Shown here piece by piece: positions 18,736-27,083 of a stretch of DNA of 39,449 nt. The translations under genes were made by a program, and so were the position numbers. Position 1 is the first letter of the stretch; each line of letters starts with the position of its first letter. The notes under the pieces were generated by a model. The model searched no databases, was not told where the DNA came from, and saw only the letters and a list, made by a program, of their open reading frames with translations. The stretch is from the NCBI GenBank assembly GCA_002728675.1, contig PBVL01000014.1, positions 1 through 39,449 of the forward strand, read 5' to 3'. Origin of the DNA: Gammaproteobacteria bacterium. GTDB lineage: Bacteria; Pseudomonadota; Gammaproteobacteria; Pseudomonadales; Azotimanducaceae.

Positions 18736-19694
18736 CAGGCGGTCTGCCCTTCTTTGATGGCCTTGTTCGTGACGGTCTGAATCTCGGCGTCAACGGACTC
18801 GATGTCTTCCTGGAACTTTAGGATCACGTTCAGCGTCTGACGCACGAGGTCTGCGTCGAGCGACTCGCTGTGCAGGAGGATGAGCGTACGCGCCCAGTCG
18901 ATGGTCTCGCTGATTGCCGGAACCTTCTTGAGGTCCATCTCGCGCAGTTCCTGGATGAACGCGACAAGCTGGTTGCGCAGCTTCGCGGGAATGTCGGGTA
19001 CGCGCGCCTGAATGATCTGGCGCTCGAGGTCGGCGTCCGGGAACGGAATGTAGAGGTGCAGGCATCGCCGCTTGAGCGCGTCGCTGATCTCACGTGTGTT
19101 GTTACTTGTGAGGAACACGAGCGGTTTCCGGTCCGGGTTGGCCTTGACCGTGCCGATTTCAGGAATGGATACCTGGAAGTCCGAGAGCATCTCCAGCAGC
19201 AGCGATTCGAACTCGTGATCGGACTTGTCGACCTCGTCGATGAGCAGAACGCAGCCGTCTTCCTGGCCGAGGGCCTTGAGCAGCGGGCGCGGTTCGAGAA
19301 ACTCGTTGGAGAAGAAGATGTCGCCGAACTCGTGCAGTTTGCCGACCGACTCGGTCAGACCCTTCGCCCCATCGAGGATTTCGTTCAGCGTCTCCTTCAG
19401 GACCTGGGTGTACAGCAACTGCTTGCCGTATTTCCATTCGTAGATGGCCTTCGACTCGTCCAGACCCTCGTAACACTGCAGGCGGATGCACTCGAGGTCG
19501 AGCATGTCCGCCGTCGTCTTGGCGAGTTCGGTCTTGCCGACGCCCGGTGGGCCCTCAATGAGGATCGGCTTGCCCAGGTGGTAGGCAAGGAACACGGCGG
19601 TCGCGATCTGCAAGCTGCAGATGTAATGAAGGTCTTCGAAGTTCTGCTGAATGACCTCGACCGACTCGAGTTTGGATTCGTTTTTGATCGACAC
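18735..19694 (-). CDS. MoxR-family AAA+ ATPase
   Basis: Chaperone-like AAA+ ATPase, 319 residues. Walker A GPPGVGKTE at residues 48-56, Walker B LLIDEVD at 150-156, sensor 1 FLTSNNTRE, and an arginine-finger region (DALKRRCLHLYIPFP) are all present. GTG start at 19694 is supported by GAGGAA six bases upstream. It is coupled to the downstream VWA gene by TGATG, the classical MoxR/VWA gene pair. The 222 bases between this start and tesB contain no supported gene; on the opposite strand an open frame starting at 19710 begins with a signal-peptide-like stretch (see findings). Confidence 0.92.
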   Translation of the reverse strand: MSIKNESKLESVEVIQQNFEDLHYICSLQIATAVFLAYHLGKPILIEGPPGVGKTELAKTTADMLDLECIRLQCYEGLDESKAIYEWKYGKQLLYTQVLKETLNEILDGAKGLTESVGKLHEFGDIFFSNEFLEPRPLLKALGQEDGCVLLIDEVDKSDHEFESLLLEMLSDFQVSIPEIGTVKANPDRKPLVFLTSNNTREISDALKRRCLHLYIPFPDADLERQIIQARVPDIPAKLRNQLVAFIQELREMDLKKVPAISETIDWARTLILLHSESLDADLVRQTLNVILKFQEDIESVDAEIQTVTNKAIKEGQTA

Positions 19695-19916
19695 GCTGGT
19701 TCCTCGACAATGGGCAACACGACGGTGATGCAGACGCGCAAGAAGGTGCTTCGAGTGGCACCCTTCATTGCTGCCATTGCCCTGCTGATTGTTTGTGCTG
19801 CTTCGGCTGACAGGCCAGGGTCAGGACCGCGGCCCGAAAAGCGCATCATTATCGGGGTGTGGCGGAACGATGTACAGCACCCGGACGGGCCTCGATTAGG
19901 GGCCCATCATCTTGGT

Positions 19917-20783
19917 TTATCGGTGGTTTTTCGTGGCGTCCGCCGACGTTCGGTGGAGTCTGATCAGACCTTCCTGGGCAACCGATGCGACCAGTTCCCC
20001 GCTTTGGGTGAAGAAAGCGCCCCGGGCGAATCCGCGCGCGCCACCCGAGTTGGGACTGTCCTGTGCGTAGAGGAGCCACTCGTCCGTGCGGCAGGAGCGG
20101 TGAAACCACATGGCGTGATCCAGACTTGCGACGTGGAAGTCCTGATCGCGCCAGCCGAGGCCGTGGGTCCGGTAGCTCGTATCGAGGAGCGTCATGTCCG
20201 ATGCGTAGGCAAGCATGCAGCGATGCAGGAGATCGTGCACCGGCATCGCATCCACGGCGCGCACCCAGACGTGCTGCCAGGGCGGTGCCGGCTTGGGGTC
20301 GTATTCGTCGTATGGCTCGACGAAGCGCATTTCGATGGGCTGCGAACGCTCTTCGAACTCGACTGGCTGGTCGGCATGGGCGGGCTGCGGAGGGACGTCC
20401 TCCGGACCCGGGACGTCGGGCATTGGTACGCTGTGCTCGAGACCGGGTTCGTCGATCTGGAACGACACGGCCATGCTGAAGATCGCCGCGCCGCGCTGGA
20501 TTGCCACGACCCGTCGGGTGGTGAAGCTCCTGCCGTCCCGGATGCGATCAACGCTGTACAGGATCGGGATCGAGGGATCCCCTGCGCGCAGGAAGTAACC
20601 GTGCAGCGAGTGCGGTGGGCGGTCGTCGTCGACCGTCCGCGCTGCCGCGGTCAGGGCCTGCGCGAGGACCTGTCCTCCGTACACCCGCTCCCAACCCGCC
20701 GGGGGTGACACCCCCCGGAACAGGTTGTTCTCAATGGGCTCGAGATCGAGCAGATCGAGGCAGTCGGTCAGTTCCTGACGCAC
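19917..20783 (-). CDS. tesB: Acyl-CoA thioesterase II (TesB)
   Basis: Hydrolyses acyl-CoA to free fatty acid and CoA. The 288-residue product is a double hot-dog protein: first half with FRGVSPPAGWERVYGGQVLAQAL and HSLHGYFLRAGDP, second half with SLDHAMWFHR, where the Asp corresponds to the catalytic Asp of TesB, and the region QDSPNSGGARGFARG with the terminal Gln/Glu-Gly segment SVAQEGLIR. It begins with GTG two bases after the ahcY stop, so it is read with sahR-ahcY. The link between thioesterase and SAH hydrolase is probably only operon position. Confidence 0.92.
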   Translation of the reverse strand: MRQELTDCLDLLDLEPIENNLFRGVSPPAGWERVYGGQVLAQALTAAARTVDDDRPPHSLHGYFLRAGDPSIPILYSVDRIRDGRSFTTRRVVAIQRGAAIFSMAVSFQIDEPGLEHSVPMPDVPGPEDVPPQPAHADQPVEFEERSQPIEMRFVEPYDEYDPKPAPPWQHVWVRAVDAMPVHDLLHRCMLAYASDMTLLDTSYRTHGLGWRDQDFHVASLDHAMWFHRSCRTDEWLLYAQDSPNSGGARGFARGAFFTQSGELVASVAQEGLIRLHRTSADATKNHR

Positions 20784-20785
20784 AC

Positions 20786-22147
20786 TCAGTACTTGTAGCT
20801 TTCCGGCTTGAAGGGGCCCTCGACCGGCACGTTGATGTAGTTGGCCTGCGCCTCGGTGATGCTGGTCATCATGCCGCCGAAGCCCTCCACCATCAGGCGC
20901 GCGACTTCTTCGTCCAGCGCTTTTGGCAGGACGTCGACACTGATCGGCTGACGCTGAGCCGGGTCATTGTCCGCCCAGCGTGCCTCGTACAGATGCATCT
21001 GTGCCAGCACCTGGTTGGAGAATGATCCATCCATGATGCGCGAAGGATGCCCCGTCGCGTTACCCAGGTTCACGAGGCGCCCCTCCGACAGCAGGATGAG
21101 GTAGTCCATGGGCTGATCGGATCGGTGAATCTTGTGGACCTGATCCTTCACCGTCTCCCACTGCCAGTTGTCGCGCATGTACTGGGTGTCGATTTCGGTG
21201 TCGAAGTGACCAATGTTGCAGACGATGGCACCGTTCTTGATGCGCTGCAGCAGGTTGCGGTCACACACGTGGACATTGCCCGTACAGGTGACGAGCAGGT
21301 CGGTCGTGCCCATGACGAGGTCGTCGACGTCTTCGAGCCTGCCGGTGTTTTGTCCGTTCTTGTAGGGCGAGACAACCTCGTAGCCGTCCATGCAGGCCTG
21401 CATCGCACAGATCGGGTCGATCTCGACCACGCGCACGATCATCCCCTCCTGGCGGAGCGACTGTGCGGAACCCTTGCCAACGTCGCCATAGCCGATCACG
21501 AGGGCCTTCTTGCCAGCCATGAGCATGTCTGTACCGCGCTTGACCGCGTCGTTCAGGCTGTGCCGGCAGCCATACCGGTTATCGTTCTTCGACTTGGTCA
21601 CCGCATCATTGACGTTGATCGCGGGGACTTTCAATTCGTCGCGTTCGAGCATTTCGAGCAACCGGTGAACGCCGGTCGTCGTTTCTTCCGTGATGCCGTG
21701 GATGCGATCCAGCAGGTCGGGGTAACGCTCGTGCACCATGAGCGTCAGATCGCCGCCGTCGTCCAGGATCATGTTGGCGTCCCAGGGCTTGCCGTCTTTC
21801 AGGATCGTCTGTTCGATGCACCAGTCGAACTCTTCTTCGGTCTCACCCTTCCAGGCGTAGAACGCAATGCCCTGGTCCGCGATGGCCGCGGCCGCGTGGT
21901 CCTGGGTCGAGAAGATGTTGCAGGATGACCAGCGCACCTCTGCACCCAGAGCGACGAGCGTCTCGATCAGAACTGCGGTCTGGATCGTCATGTGGATGCA
22001 GCCGAGGATTCTGGCGCCCGCGAGCGGCTGCTCACCCTCGTACTTGCGGCGCAGCGCCATGAGCGCCGGCATTTCCGCCTCGGCGAGCTGGATTTCTTTG
22101 CGGCCGAATTCGGCCAGGCTCATGTCAGCGACCTTGTAGTCGGGCAT
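20786..22147 (-). CDS. ahcY: S-adenosylhomocysteine hydrolase
   Basis: Cleaves S-adenosylhomocysteine to homocysteine and adenosine, removing the product inhibitor of methyltransferases. The 453-residue protein carries the N-terminal substrate domain ([16 protein letters not shown]), the [11 protein letters not shown] segment with the catalytic Lys and Asp, the NAD-binding [17 protein letters not shown], and the C-terminal KPESYKY that closes the partner cofactor site. The start has AGGAG six bases upstream, which overlaps the sahR stop. It sits nine bases after a SahR-type regulator gene, consistent with SAH-responsive control. Confidence 0.97.
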   Translation of the reverse strand: MPDYKVADMSLAEFGRKEIQLAEAEMPALMALRRKYEGEQPLAGARILGCIHMTIQTAVLIETLVALGAEVRWSSCNIFSTQDHAAAAIADQGIAFYAWKGETEEEFDWCIEQTILKDGKPWDANMILDDGGDLTLMVHERYPDLLDRIHGITEETTTGVHRLLEMLERDELKVPAINVNDAVTKSKNDNRYGCRHSLNDAVKRGTDMLMAGKKALVIGYGDVGKGSAQSLRQEGMIVRVVEIDPICAMQACMDGYEVVSPYKNGQNTGRLEDVDDLVMGTTDLLVTCTGNVHVCDRNLLQRIKNGAIVCNIGHFDTEIDTQYMRDNWQWETVKDQVHKIHRSDQPMDYLILLSEGRLVNLGNATGHPSRIMDGSFSNQVLAQMHLYEARWADNDPAQRQPISVDVLPKALDEEVARLMVEGFGGMMTSITEAQANYINVPVEGPFKPESYKY

Positions 22148-22156
22148 GGATTGCTC

Positions 22157-23161
22157 CTATCTGGATCGGGTTGAGTGAAGGTGAGGCTGGTCCGCGTGAC
22201 TGAACGCGTGGACCTGGACCTGGAAACCGTTCTTCATGGCAACGAAGCTCGCGCTCTGCGCAATCAGACCGGCAGCGTTCGCCCACTCGGTGACCTCGGC
22301 GGGCTCGAAGCCGAGCCAACGATCGCCGCACGCCTTTCTTGCCCAGGCCTGGTCGTGCGCGCACAGATCCGCGAGCAGCAGCGTGCCCCGCGCCGATAGC
22401 CGCGCCGCACAGGTCGCCATGGCGTTGGCGGGTGAGGACATGTGGTGGAGCACCATGTTGAGGACGATCAGATCCCAGTCGCCGGACAGGGATTCGAGAT
22501 CCCCCTCGAGGAAAGTGACGTTCGTGGCCGCCGCTCTCTGTCGCGCAAGGTCGAGCATGCTCGGCACGTTGTCGAGCGCTGTGACCGTGTTGTAGGCAGC
22601 GGCGAGCTCGGTCAGCAACGGGCTGTCGCCGGGACCCACTTCGAGCACCCTCGCGTCGTGATCGAGCCCGGCCTGCAGGCGGGCGCTGTCGAAACACTCC
22701 GCGTAGTTCGGGTATTCGGCGATGCGCGCCTGGTGTTCCCTGAGCTCGCTCGCATGTCTGGAAAAGAACGCCCGGGATTGGCGGGCGCGTTCGCGATGCA
22801 CTGCCGTAAGCCGGCGCGCGGGCCTGCCTGTCAGCGGCAGCTGATCCGCGCCGGCAAGCAGGCCCGCGTGCAGGTCCCGCACGGGGTCGTCGGTCTGGGG
22901 CACGGCCCGACGATAGAACACGTTCGCCGCCTCGCGTTTGGTGCGGACTAGGCCTGCATTGAGCATGATTTTCAGGTGGTGGCTCATGCGCGGCTGCGGG
23001 ATGTCGAAGATGCGGCACAGCTCGAGCACGCCCATCGACTCCTGGCGCAGTACCCGGAGCACGTCCAGCCGTACGCTGTCGCCCGCGGCCTTGCAGAGCG
23101 TGACGTAGCGCTGCGCCGGGTTCTCAGGGGTGTCGACTGCGTTGGCGGGATGCGGAGTCAC
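22157..23161 (-). CDS. sahR: ArsR-family regulator fused to a SAM-methyltransferase domain (SahR-like)
   Basis: The N-terminal winged helix (LDVLRVLRQESMGVLELCRIF, then IPQPRMSHHLKIMLNAGLV) is ArsR-type; the C-terminal half has a methyltransferase fold with the SAM/SAH site VLEVGPGDSPLL and a NMVLHHM motif. This domain pair next to ahcY matches SahR, the SAH-sensing repressor of proteobacterial methionine-cycle genes. The frame is open to an ATG at 23203, but that codon lies directly against a good -10 hexamer (23204-23209), so it would precede the transcript start. The GTG at 23161 lies just after a palindrome and about 36 bases after the expected transcript start, and is preferred although no ribosome-binding site is seen. 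Autoregulation of a sahR-ahcY-tesB operon is inferred. Confidence 0.85.
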   Translation of the reverse strand: MTPHPANAVDTPENPAQRYVTLCKAAGDSVRLDVLRVLRQESMGVLELCRIFDIPQPRMSHHLKIMLNAGLVRTKREAANVFYRRAVPQTDDPVRDLHAGLLAGADQLPLTGRPARRLTAVHRERARQSRAFFSRHASELREHQARIAEYPNYAECFDSARLQAGLDHDARVLEVGPGDSPLLTELAAAYNTVTALDNVPSMLDLARQRAAATNVTFLEGDLESLSGDWDLIVLNMVLHHMSSPANAMATCAARLSARGTLLLADLCAHDQAWARKACGDRWLGFEPAEVTEWANAAGLIAQSASFVAMKNGFQVQVHAFSHADQPHLHSTRSR

Positions 23162-23167
23162 GAACAG

Positions 23168-23191
23168 AAATATCAAATAGTTTGAATATTT
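23168..23191. promoter_or_regulatory. Palindrome, candidate SahR operator
   Basis: An AT-rich inverted repeat with arms AAATATCAAA and TTTGAATATTT (one base offset) in an otherwise GC-rich genome. It lies at about +6 to +29 from the predicted transcript start of the sahR operon, where a bound ArsR-family repressor would block transcription. The assignment to SahR rests on position; I did not compare it with a measured SahR motif. Confidence 0.6.
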
Positions 23192-23203
23192 AAGATTGTG
23201 CAT

Positions 23204-23231
23204 ATCATAGTGCGCTGTGCCGCGAAATCAA
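23204..23231 (-). promoter_or_regulatory. Sigma-70-type promoter of the sahR-ahcY-tesB operon
   Basis: On the minus strand a -35 TTGATT (23226-23231) and a -10 TATGAT (23204-23209) are separated by 16 bases. Transcription would start near 23197, just before the palindrome at 23168-23191. This is one of the better promoter matches in the window and also rules against the ATG at 23203 as the sahR start. Confidence 0.6.
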
Positions 23232-23319
23232 CCGTTTGACGCAGCGGCGGCCACACGGGGGTTGGGGACCGTATACTTGCCGACGACAGGGCAGTTTCAC
23301 CCAAAGGAGGCGACTACAC

Positions 23320-23841
23320 GTGCCCGGTTCGATCAACCAGATCCAGATCGCCTACAGCCCTGAAGAGGACCGCATCCTCTTTCGCGTCAACTCGATGGAT
23401 CGAAAGGAGTTTCGCTTCTGGCTGACGCGTCGCTTTACCGTGCTGCTGGTCAAGGTTCTGAGCGATCACCGCGCGCGGGATCCGGACGTCGTCACCCAGC
23501 ACACCCCGCAGGCGAAGGAGGCGGTGCAGTCCTTCAAGCAGGAGCAGGCAGTGGCCGGCGCGGATTTCAAACAGCAGTTCAGCCAGGACGGCAACGAGTA
23601 TCCGCTCGGCGCGGATTTCGTTCTCGCGCACAAGATCACCTACAAGATTGAAGGCGCCAACCTGCATCTGGCGATCCAGCCGAAGGAAGGGCAGGGGATT
23701 AACATGGTCCTTAGCCAGGACATCAACGCGACCGTAACCCGTTTGCTCGCCACCGCAGTGGGTCAGGCAGATTGGCGCATCGATGGCGGCAGCCCCGCGG
23801 AGCCCCCAGCGACCACCGAGGTGCCCAGGGTCATCAACTGA
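23320..23841 (+). CDS. Conserved-looking hypothetical protein, 173 residues
   Basis: I do not recognise a named family. The start is set by a near-perfect ribosome-binding site AAAGGAGG (23303-23310) nine bases before a GTG; the frame is open further upstream but without such a signal. The protein is soluble, with no signal peptide or membrane helix. It begins PGSINQIQIAYSPEEDRILF, then a basic aromatic segment KEFRFWLTRRFTVLLVKVL, a charged helical middle, and a beta-rich C-terminal half (ADFVLAHKITYKIEG, LHLAIQPKEGQGINMVLSQD) ending in a Pro-rich tail. The strong ribosome-binding site suggests high translation. It is divergent from sahR and might share control from the intervening region; a TATACT at about 23272-23277 could be its -10. 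Confidence 0.8.
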   Translation: MPGSINQIQIAYSPEEDRILFRVNSMDRKEFRFWLTRRFTVLLVKVLSDHRARDPDVVTQHTPQAKEAVQSFKQEQAVAGADFKQQFSQDGNEYPLGADFVLAHKITYKIEGANLHLAIQPKEGQGINMVLSQDINATVTRLLATAVGQADWRIDGGSPAEPPATTEVPRVIN

Positions 23842-23889
23842 CCGGTCCAGATTGCCTCCATCTTGTCTCCATTGTCATTGCCTACACTT

Positions 23890-24134
23890 TGATTCCAAGA
23901 CTGTAGGGTGCAGTCGTGGTGGCCGCACGTTCCGCATGAAGTGACATGTTCGGAGGCCGTGCGCTCCCCCAGCGCATCGGGCAGCAGAAGCGACGACCTC
24001 CCTGACTGATGAGATTGCTTGGCCGTCGGGAAGGCCGAAGAGGATCCCGGACCATACCAGTTCGTTGGCCCATCACTTGGCTAAGAGTCCTAACTCATAC
24101 CCTTCCCCCCAAGACCGAGTTAGGACTTTTTTTT
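23890..24134 (+). ncRNA. Candidate structured RNA in a 334-base gap without protein genes
   Basis: Between 23842 and 24175 no reading frame looks coding. Instead the plus strand folds into successive hairpins: an imperfect stem at 23924-23963 (arms CGCACG, TCCG, CATG with matching partners, loop AAGTGA), GCGC/GCGC around 23961-23974, CTTGGCC/GGCCgAAG at 24018-24040, and a long terminator stem at 24086-24127. The terminator lies 245 bases after the preceding stop codon, farther than usual for a simple gene end. This could be a separate small RNA or a long 3' untranslated region. It does not match 6S, tmRNA, RNase P or SRP RNA as far as I can judge by eye. The 5' end is a guess. Confidence 0.35.
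24086..24134 (+). terminator. Strong rho-independent terminator
   Basis: A perfect 11-base-pair stem AGTCCTAACTC (24086-24096) with GAGTTAGGACT (24117-24127), a 20-base loop, and a run of eight T (24127-24134). The T run is only on the plus-strand side, so it ends plus-strand transcription and not the kinase gene that converges on it. Confidence 0.9.
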
Positions 24135-24175
24135 ACTTGAAGCGTTTGATCGGGGCTTCTGCTTCAGGTGCCCTG

Positions 24176-26302
24176 TCAGCCGGCCGCCGCGAGGGCTGCC
24201 CGGGGTTCGTGTTCGAGCGGGATGGTCACCCGTATGGTGACGCCCCGACCGTTCGGCAGGTTTTCCGCCTGTACGCTGCCGCCGTGATGTTTGGCGATGA
24301 TCCGCACGACGTAGAGTCCCATGCCGAAGTGCAAACGATTGTCGGGGTTGTTTGCTCGTACCGACACCATCGAGTCGAAGACGGTGCGCAGGCTGTCGGC
24401 GGGGATCGTGGGCCCGGGATTGCTCACGCTCAGTGTGATCTCGTGCGAGTTGCTTGCGAGGCCGACACGGATGACCGCGCCGGGCTCGCTGAAGTCGATC
24501 GCGTTGTCGATCAGCTTGTCGAGCAGTTGCTCGATCCGGAAATCCGATGCGGCAACGACCGCGGCGCGCTCGGTGCCAAAATACTCGAAGCTGCGGTCAG
24601 GATGCGCCGTGCGACAGTTGACGAGGTAATTCTCGACCAGCATGCGCAGGTCGAGCCGCTCGAACTCTTCGCTCTCGAGCGCTTCTTCGAGACTCGCGGC
24701 ATCCGCCAGATTCTGAACCAGCATGCCGATTCTCAGAACGGCGCGCTTGGCTGCTTCGAGGTACTTCTCCCGCCCTGATTCCGACTCCTCCAGTTCGAGG
24801 TTCTGCAGGGAAGTGGACAGCGCGTTCAGCGGATTGTTGATCTCGTGGCGGAGTGTTCGGGGCATGTTCTCCAGGAACTGATTGTGCTGGTGCAACCGCG
24901 TGAGCATGCCGGAGATCGACCGGGCAAGATCGCCGATTTCGTCGCCGGACCTGGTCTCGCTGCGAATCTCACTTGCGCGCAACCGGCCATACAGGTCGAT
25001 GGCGCTGTTTGCTTCGGCGCCCAGTTTGCGGATGCGCCGCGCCAGTCGTACGGAGAATCCCAGGATCAGCAGGACGAACACCAGCAGGGCGAGCACGGAG
25101 AAGCTGATGACGCGCAGGAGCGCGTCCCGACGGACTTCCAGAATTCGGTCGGTGTTCTGTTTCAGCACCACCGTGCCGATGATCTCCTCGTCGGCGATGA
25201 TGGGGTGCGCGGCGACGATGATCTCTCCCTCGTCGGTCCAGCGTCTCTGGGTACTGGGCACGCCATCGAGCGATCGGTTGACGACAACCTCCTCGGCGTC
25301 GGGGTTCGTTTTGCTGGCGGTGAATTCCAGCAGTTCGCGAACGACTCGGAACCACAGATCCGCGAGGAACGCGCCTTCGGCAGCGGACGGTCCGGCGCCG
25401 CGATAGTTGCCCACTTCCGCGCGAACGCGGCGCTGATCGTCGATCACCTGGATGTTTGCGCCGGAGTAGCCGAGGCCCTCGATGATCTGCAGCACCTCCG
25501 GCGACTTGAGCAGCGCCAGTCCGAACGCTTCGCGTCCGGCGCTGGGCAGCGTCCCGGTGACGGACGTGATCTCCCGCGTGTCCGGGTCGTCGACGTCGGC
25601 AACCGCGAGGCCAAACCGCTGCGTTGAACCGAACAGGTCGAGGGGCACACGGAATTCGAGCAGGTAGCCGTTGTCGACGGTGCTCATGAACCCCTGCACG
25701 CGGTTGTCGGAGTCGCCTTCGATCGCGTAGCGCCAGTCCTCGTCCATCGTGTATGCGCTGGTGACGCCGGGTTCGTTCATTGCGATGACGATTCGACGAA
25801 TCCGATTGTCGAGACCCGTAAAGGTGATCCGCGCGTGATCGGACACATCGAGGCGCAGGATGTCCCGGTCGCGGAAGACGAGTGAGTCGTCAATGACGTG
25901 CATGAGCGCGTACACCTGACCGTTGTGCTCGCCAAGGATCAGGTTGAACTGGTTGGCATCAGGCCCCGCGTCGGAGGCACCGAAGGTGACGGAGAAGTTG
26001 ATGACGTCTTCCCAGTCCGTGGGCTTGCCGTCGATGTTGACGGGCGTTTCGAGCGCATGCGCATAGAGCTGCTCGTATCCCTCAGGTGACAGCGGCAGCT
26101 CGTAGAAAAGGTCCGTGCGGCCGTTCAGGAGCGTCGAGATGCCTTCGGCGGTCAGCAGTTGCGCGTTCGCCTGGCTGTCGACCAGGAAGTCCTCCATCTC
26201 GGAGAGGTACTGATAGCTGAACCAGGGGAACGCAACCATCGCGACGCTCATCAGGATCAGCAGTTTAGTGCCGAGCCGCGGGCCGAAATAGGTTCCGTCC
26301 AT
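24176..26302 (-). CDS. pdsS: Membrane sensor histidine kinase, PdsS type (dedicated sortase system)
   Basis: The 708-residue protein has a first membrane helix at about residues 12-32, a large periplasmic region (about 35-395) whose first part resembles a carbohydrate-binding family-9-like sensor (VNIDGKPTDWEDV ... EFRVPLDLF), a second helix at about 397-420, a HAMP-like linker, the phospho-acceptor His486 in LRHEINNPLNALS, and an ATP-binding domain with LIDNAIDFS (N-box) and FGMGLYVVR (G-box). This layout fits the kinase of the proteobacterial dedicated sortase system. It lies 50 bases after its regulator gene. The sortase and its target proteins normally found with it are not in the window, so the naming rests on similarity I recall rather than full context. 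Confidence 0.82.
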   Translation of the reverse strand: MDGTYFGPRLGTKLLILMSVAMVAFPWFSYQYLSEMEDFLVDSQANAQLLTAEGISTLLNGRTDLFYELPLSPEGYEQLYAHALETPVNIDGKPTDWEDVINFSVTFGASDAGPDANQFNLILGEHNGQVYALMHVIDDSLVFRDRDILRLDVSDHARITFTGLDNRIRRIVIAMNEPGVTSAYTMDEDWRYAIEGDSDNRVQGFMSTVDNGYLLEFRVPLDLFGSTQRFGLAVADVDDPDTREITSVTGTLPSAGREAFGLALLKSPEVLQIIEGLGYSGANIQVIDDQRRVRAEVGNYRGAGPSAAEGAFLADLWFRVVRELLEFTASKTNPDAEEVVVNRSLDGVPSTQRRWTDEGEIIVAAHPIIADEEIIGTVVLKQNTDRILEVRRDALLRVISFSVLALLVFVLLILGFSVRLARRIRKLGAEANSAIDLYGRLRASEIRSETRSGDEIGDLARSISGMLTRLHQHNQFLENMPRTLRHEINNPLNALSTSLQNLELEESESGREKYLEAAKRAVLRIGMLVQNLADAASLEEALESEEFERLDLRMLVENYLVNCRTAHPDRSFEYFGTERAAVVAASDFRIEQLLDKLIDNAIDFSEPGAVIRVGLASNSHEITLSVSNPGPTIPADSLRTVFDSMVSVRANNPDNRLHFGMGLYVVRIIAKHHGGSVQAENLPNGRGVTIRVTIPLEHEPRAALAAAG

Positions 26303-26352
26303 TCGTGTGAATCAGCGCGCGCGGGTCGCCGCGGCAGGTGTCGACGGCGACG

Positions 26353-27051
26353 TCACTTGACCGACCACCGGTACCCGAAGCCGTATTCGCTCTTGATGCA
26401 GTCGAACTCGGCGTCGATCGCCTCGAACTTTTTGCGGATGTTGCGCATGTGCGTGTTGATCGTGTTGTTCGTGACGAGACTCTGCATGGTTGCGTTCATC
26501 AGGGTGTCGTAGGAAACCGCGTGTCCGGGTACCCTGACCAGCTTCGCCAGCATGCGGAACTCAGTACCTGACAGGTTAATCGGCTGGTTGCGCCACGACA
26601 CCAGCAGTGCCTCCTGGTCGATGGACAGATCCCCGACCAGCTTGGCCGAGGACGTCCCCGAGTTGACCTGAACCCGCGCTTCGTTGATGCGCAGCAGGGA
26701 ACTGATGCGTTCAGCAAGATAGTCGAGCGTAATCGGCTTCGGCAGGTAGTCCCATGCGCCCAGACGCAGCCCGCTGATCTTGTCGATTTCGGCAATGCGC
26801 TCGGTCAGGAAGATGACCGGCAGGGAAGGCGAGCGAGACAGCAGATCGCGGCAGATCTCGAAGCCTGCGTCGACCTCGTCGCCGAGGATGATGTCGAGGA
26901 TTGCGAGATCCGGGAGTTCACGGCTGAAACCCTCGATCGCGTCCGTGCGATTGCTGTAGGCGGTGACCTCGTAGCCTTTCTTCGTGATCGCGTCGACGTA
27001 GTTGCTGCGCTGGTCTGGGTCGTCTTCGACAATTGCGATGGTCTTGGCCAT
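26353..27051 (-). CDS. pdsR: OmpR-type response regulator, PdsR type
   Basis: The 232-residue protein has a receiver domain (acidic pair EDDPDQ at the start, phospho-acceptor Asp in AILDIILGDEVD, Lys in YLPKPITL) and a C-terminal winged-helix DNA-binding domain (INLSGTEFRMLAKLV ... INTHMRNIRKKFEAID ... SEYGFGYRWSV). The loop after the acceptor Asp (LGDEVDAGFEICRDLL) is longer than in most OmpR members, a trait I associate with the PdsR group. It precedes pdsS, presumably as one operon. Confidence 0.87.
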   Translation of the reverse strand: MAKTIAIVEDDPDQRSNYVDAITKKGYEVTAYSNRTDAIEGFSRELPDLAILDIILGDEVDAGFEICRDLLSRSPSLPVIFLTERIAEIDKISGLRLGAWDYLPKPITLDYLAERISSLLRINEARVQVNSGTSSAKLVGDLSIDQEALLVSWRNQPINLSGTEFRMLAKLVRVPGHAVSYDTLMNATMQSLVTNNTINTHMRNIRKKFEAIDAEFDCIKSEYGFGYRWSVK

Positions 27052-27077
27052 GGAGCGTTCCGCGGAGGGTTGGGTTC

Positions 27078-27083
27078 ATTCTA
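27078..27083 (-). promoter_or_regulatory. Possible -10 element for pdsR-pdsS
   Basis: TAGAAT on the minus strand, 26 bases before the pdsR start; no good -35 is seen. Further upstream, 27205-27265 is clearly AT-rich for this genome and holds repeated ATATTTTCTCCATAT-like pieces on the plus strand, which may be a regulator-binding or promoter area for one or both directions. The rest of 27084-27321 shows nothing I can name. Confidence 0.3.

Noticed and set aside
18870-20708. A 612-codon open frame on the plus strand
   Set aside because: It is antisense to moxR and tesB, both clearly identified, and its translation shows only mirror composition of those genes. Only its possible start near 19710 is kept as a weak observation.
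24001-24045. CTGATGAG followed by a GGCC stem and GAAG, reminiscent of a hammerhead ribozyme core
   Set aside because: The second core strand should read GAAA directly after stem II, the spacer between core and stem is wrong, and no matching stem III/I cleavage arrangement is seen.
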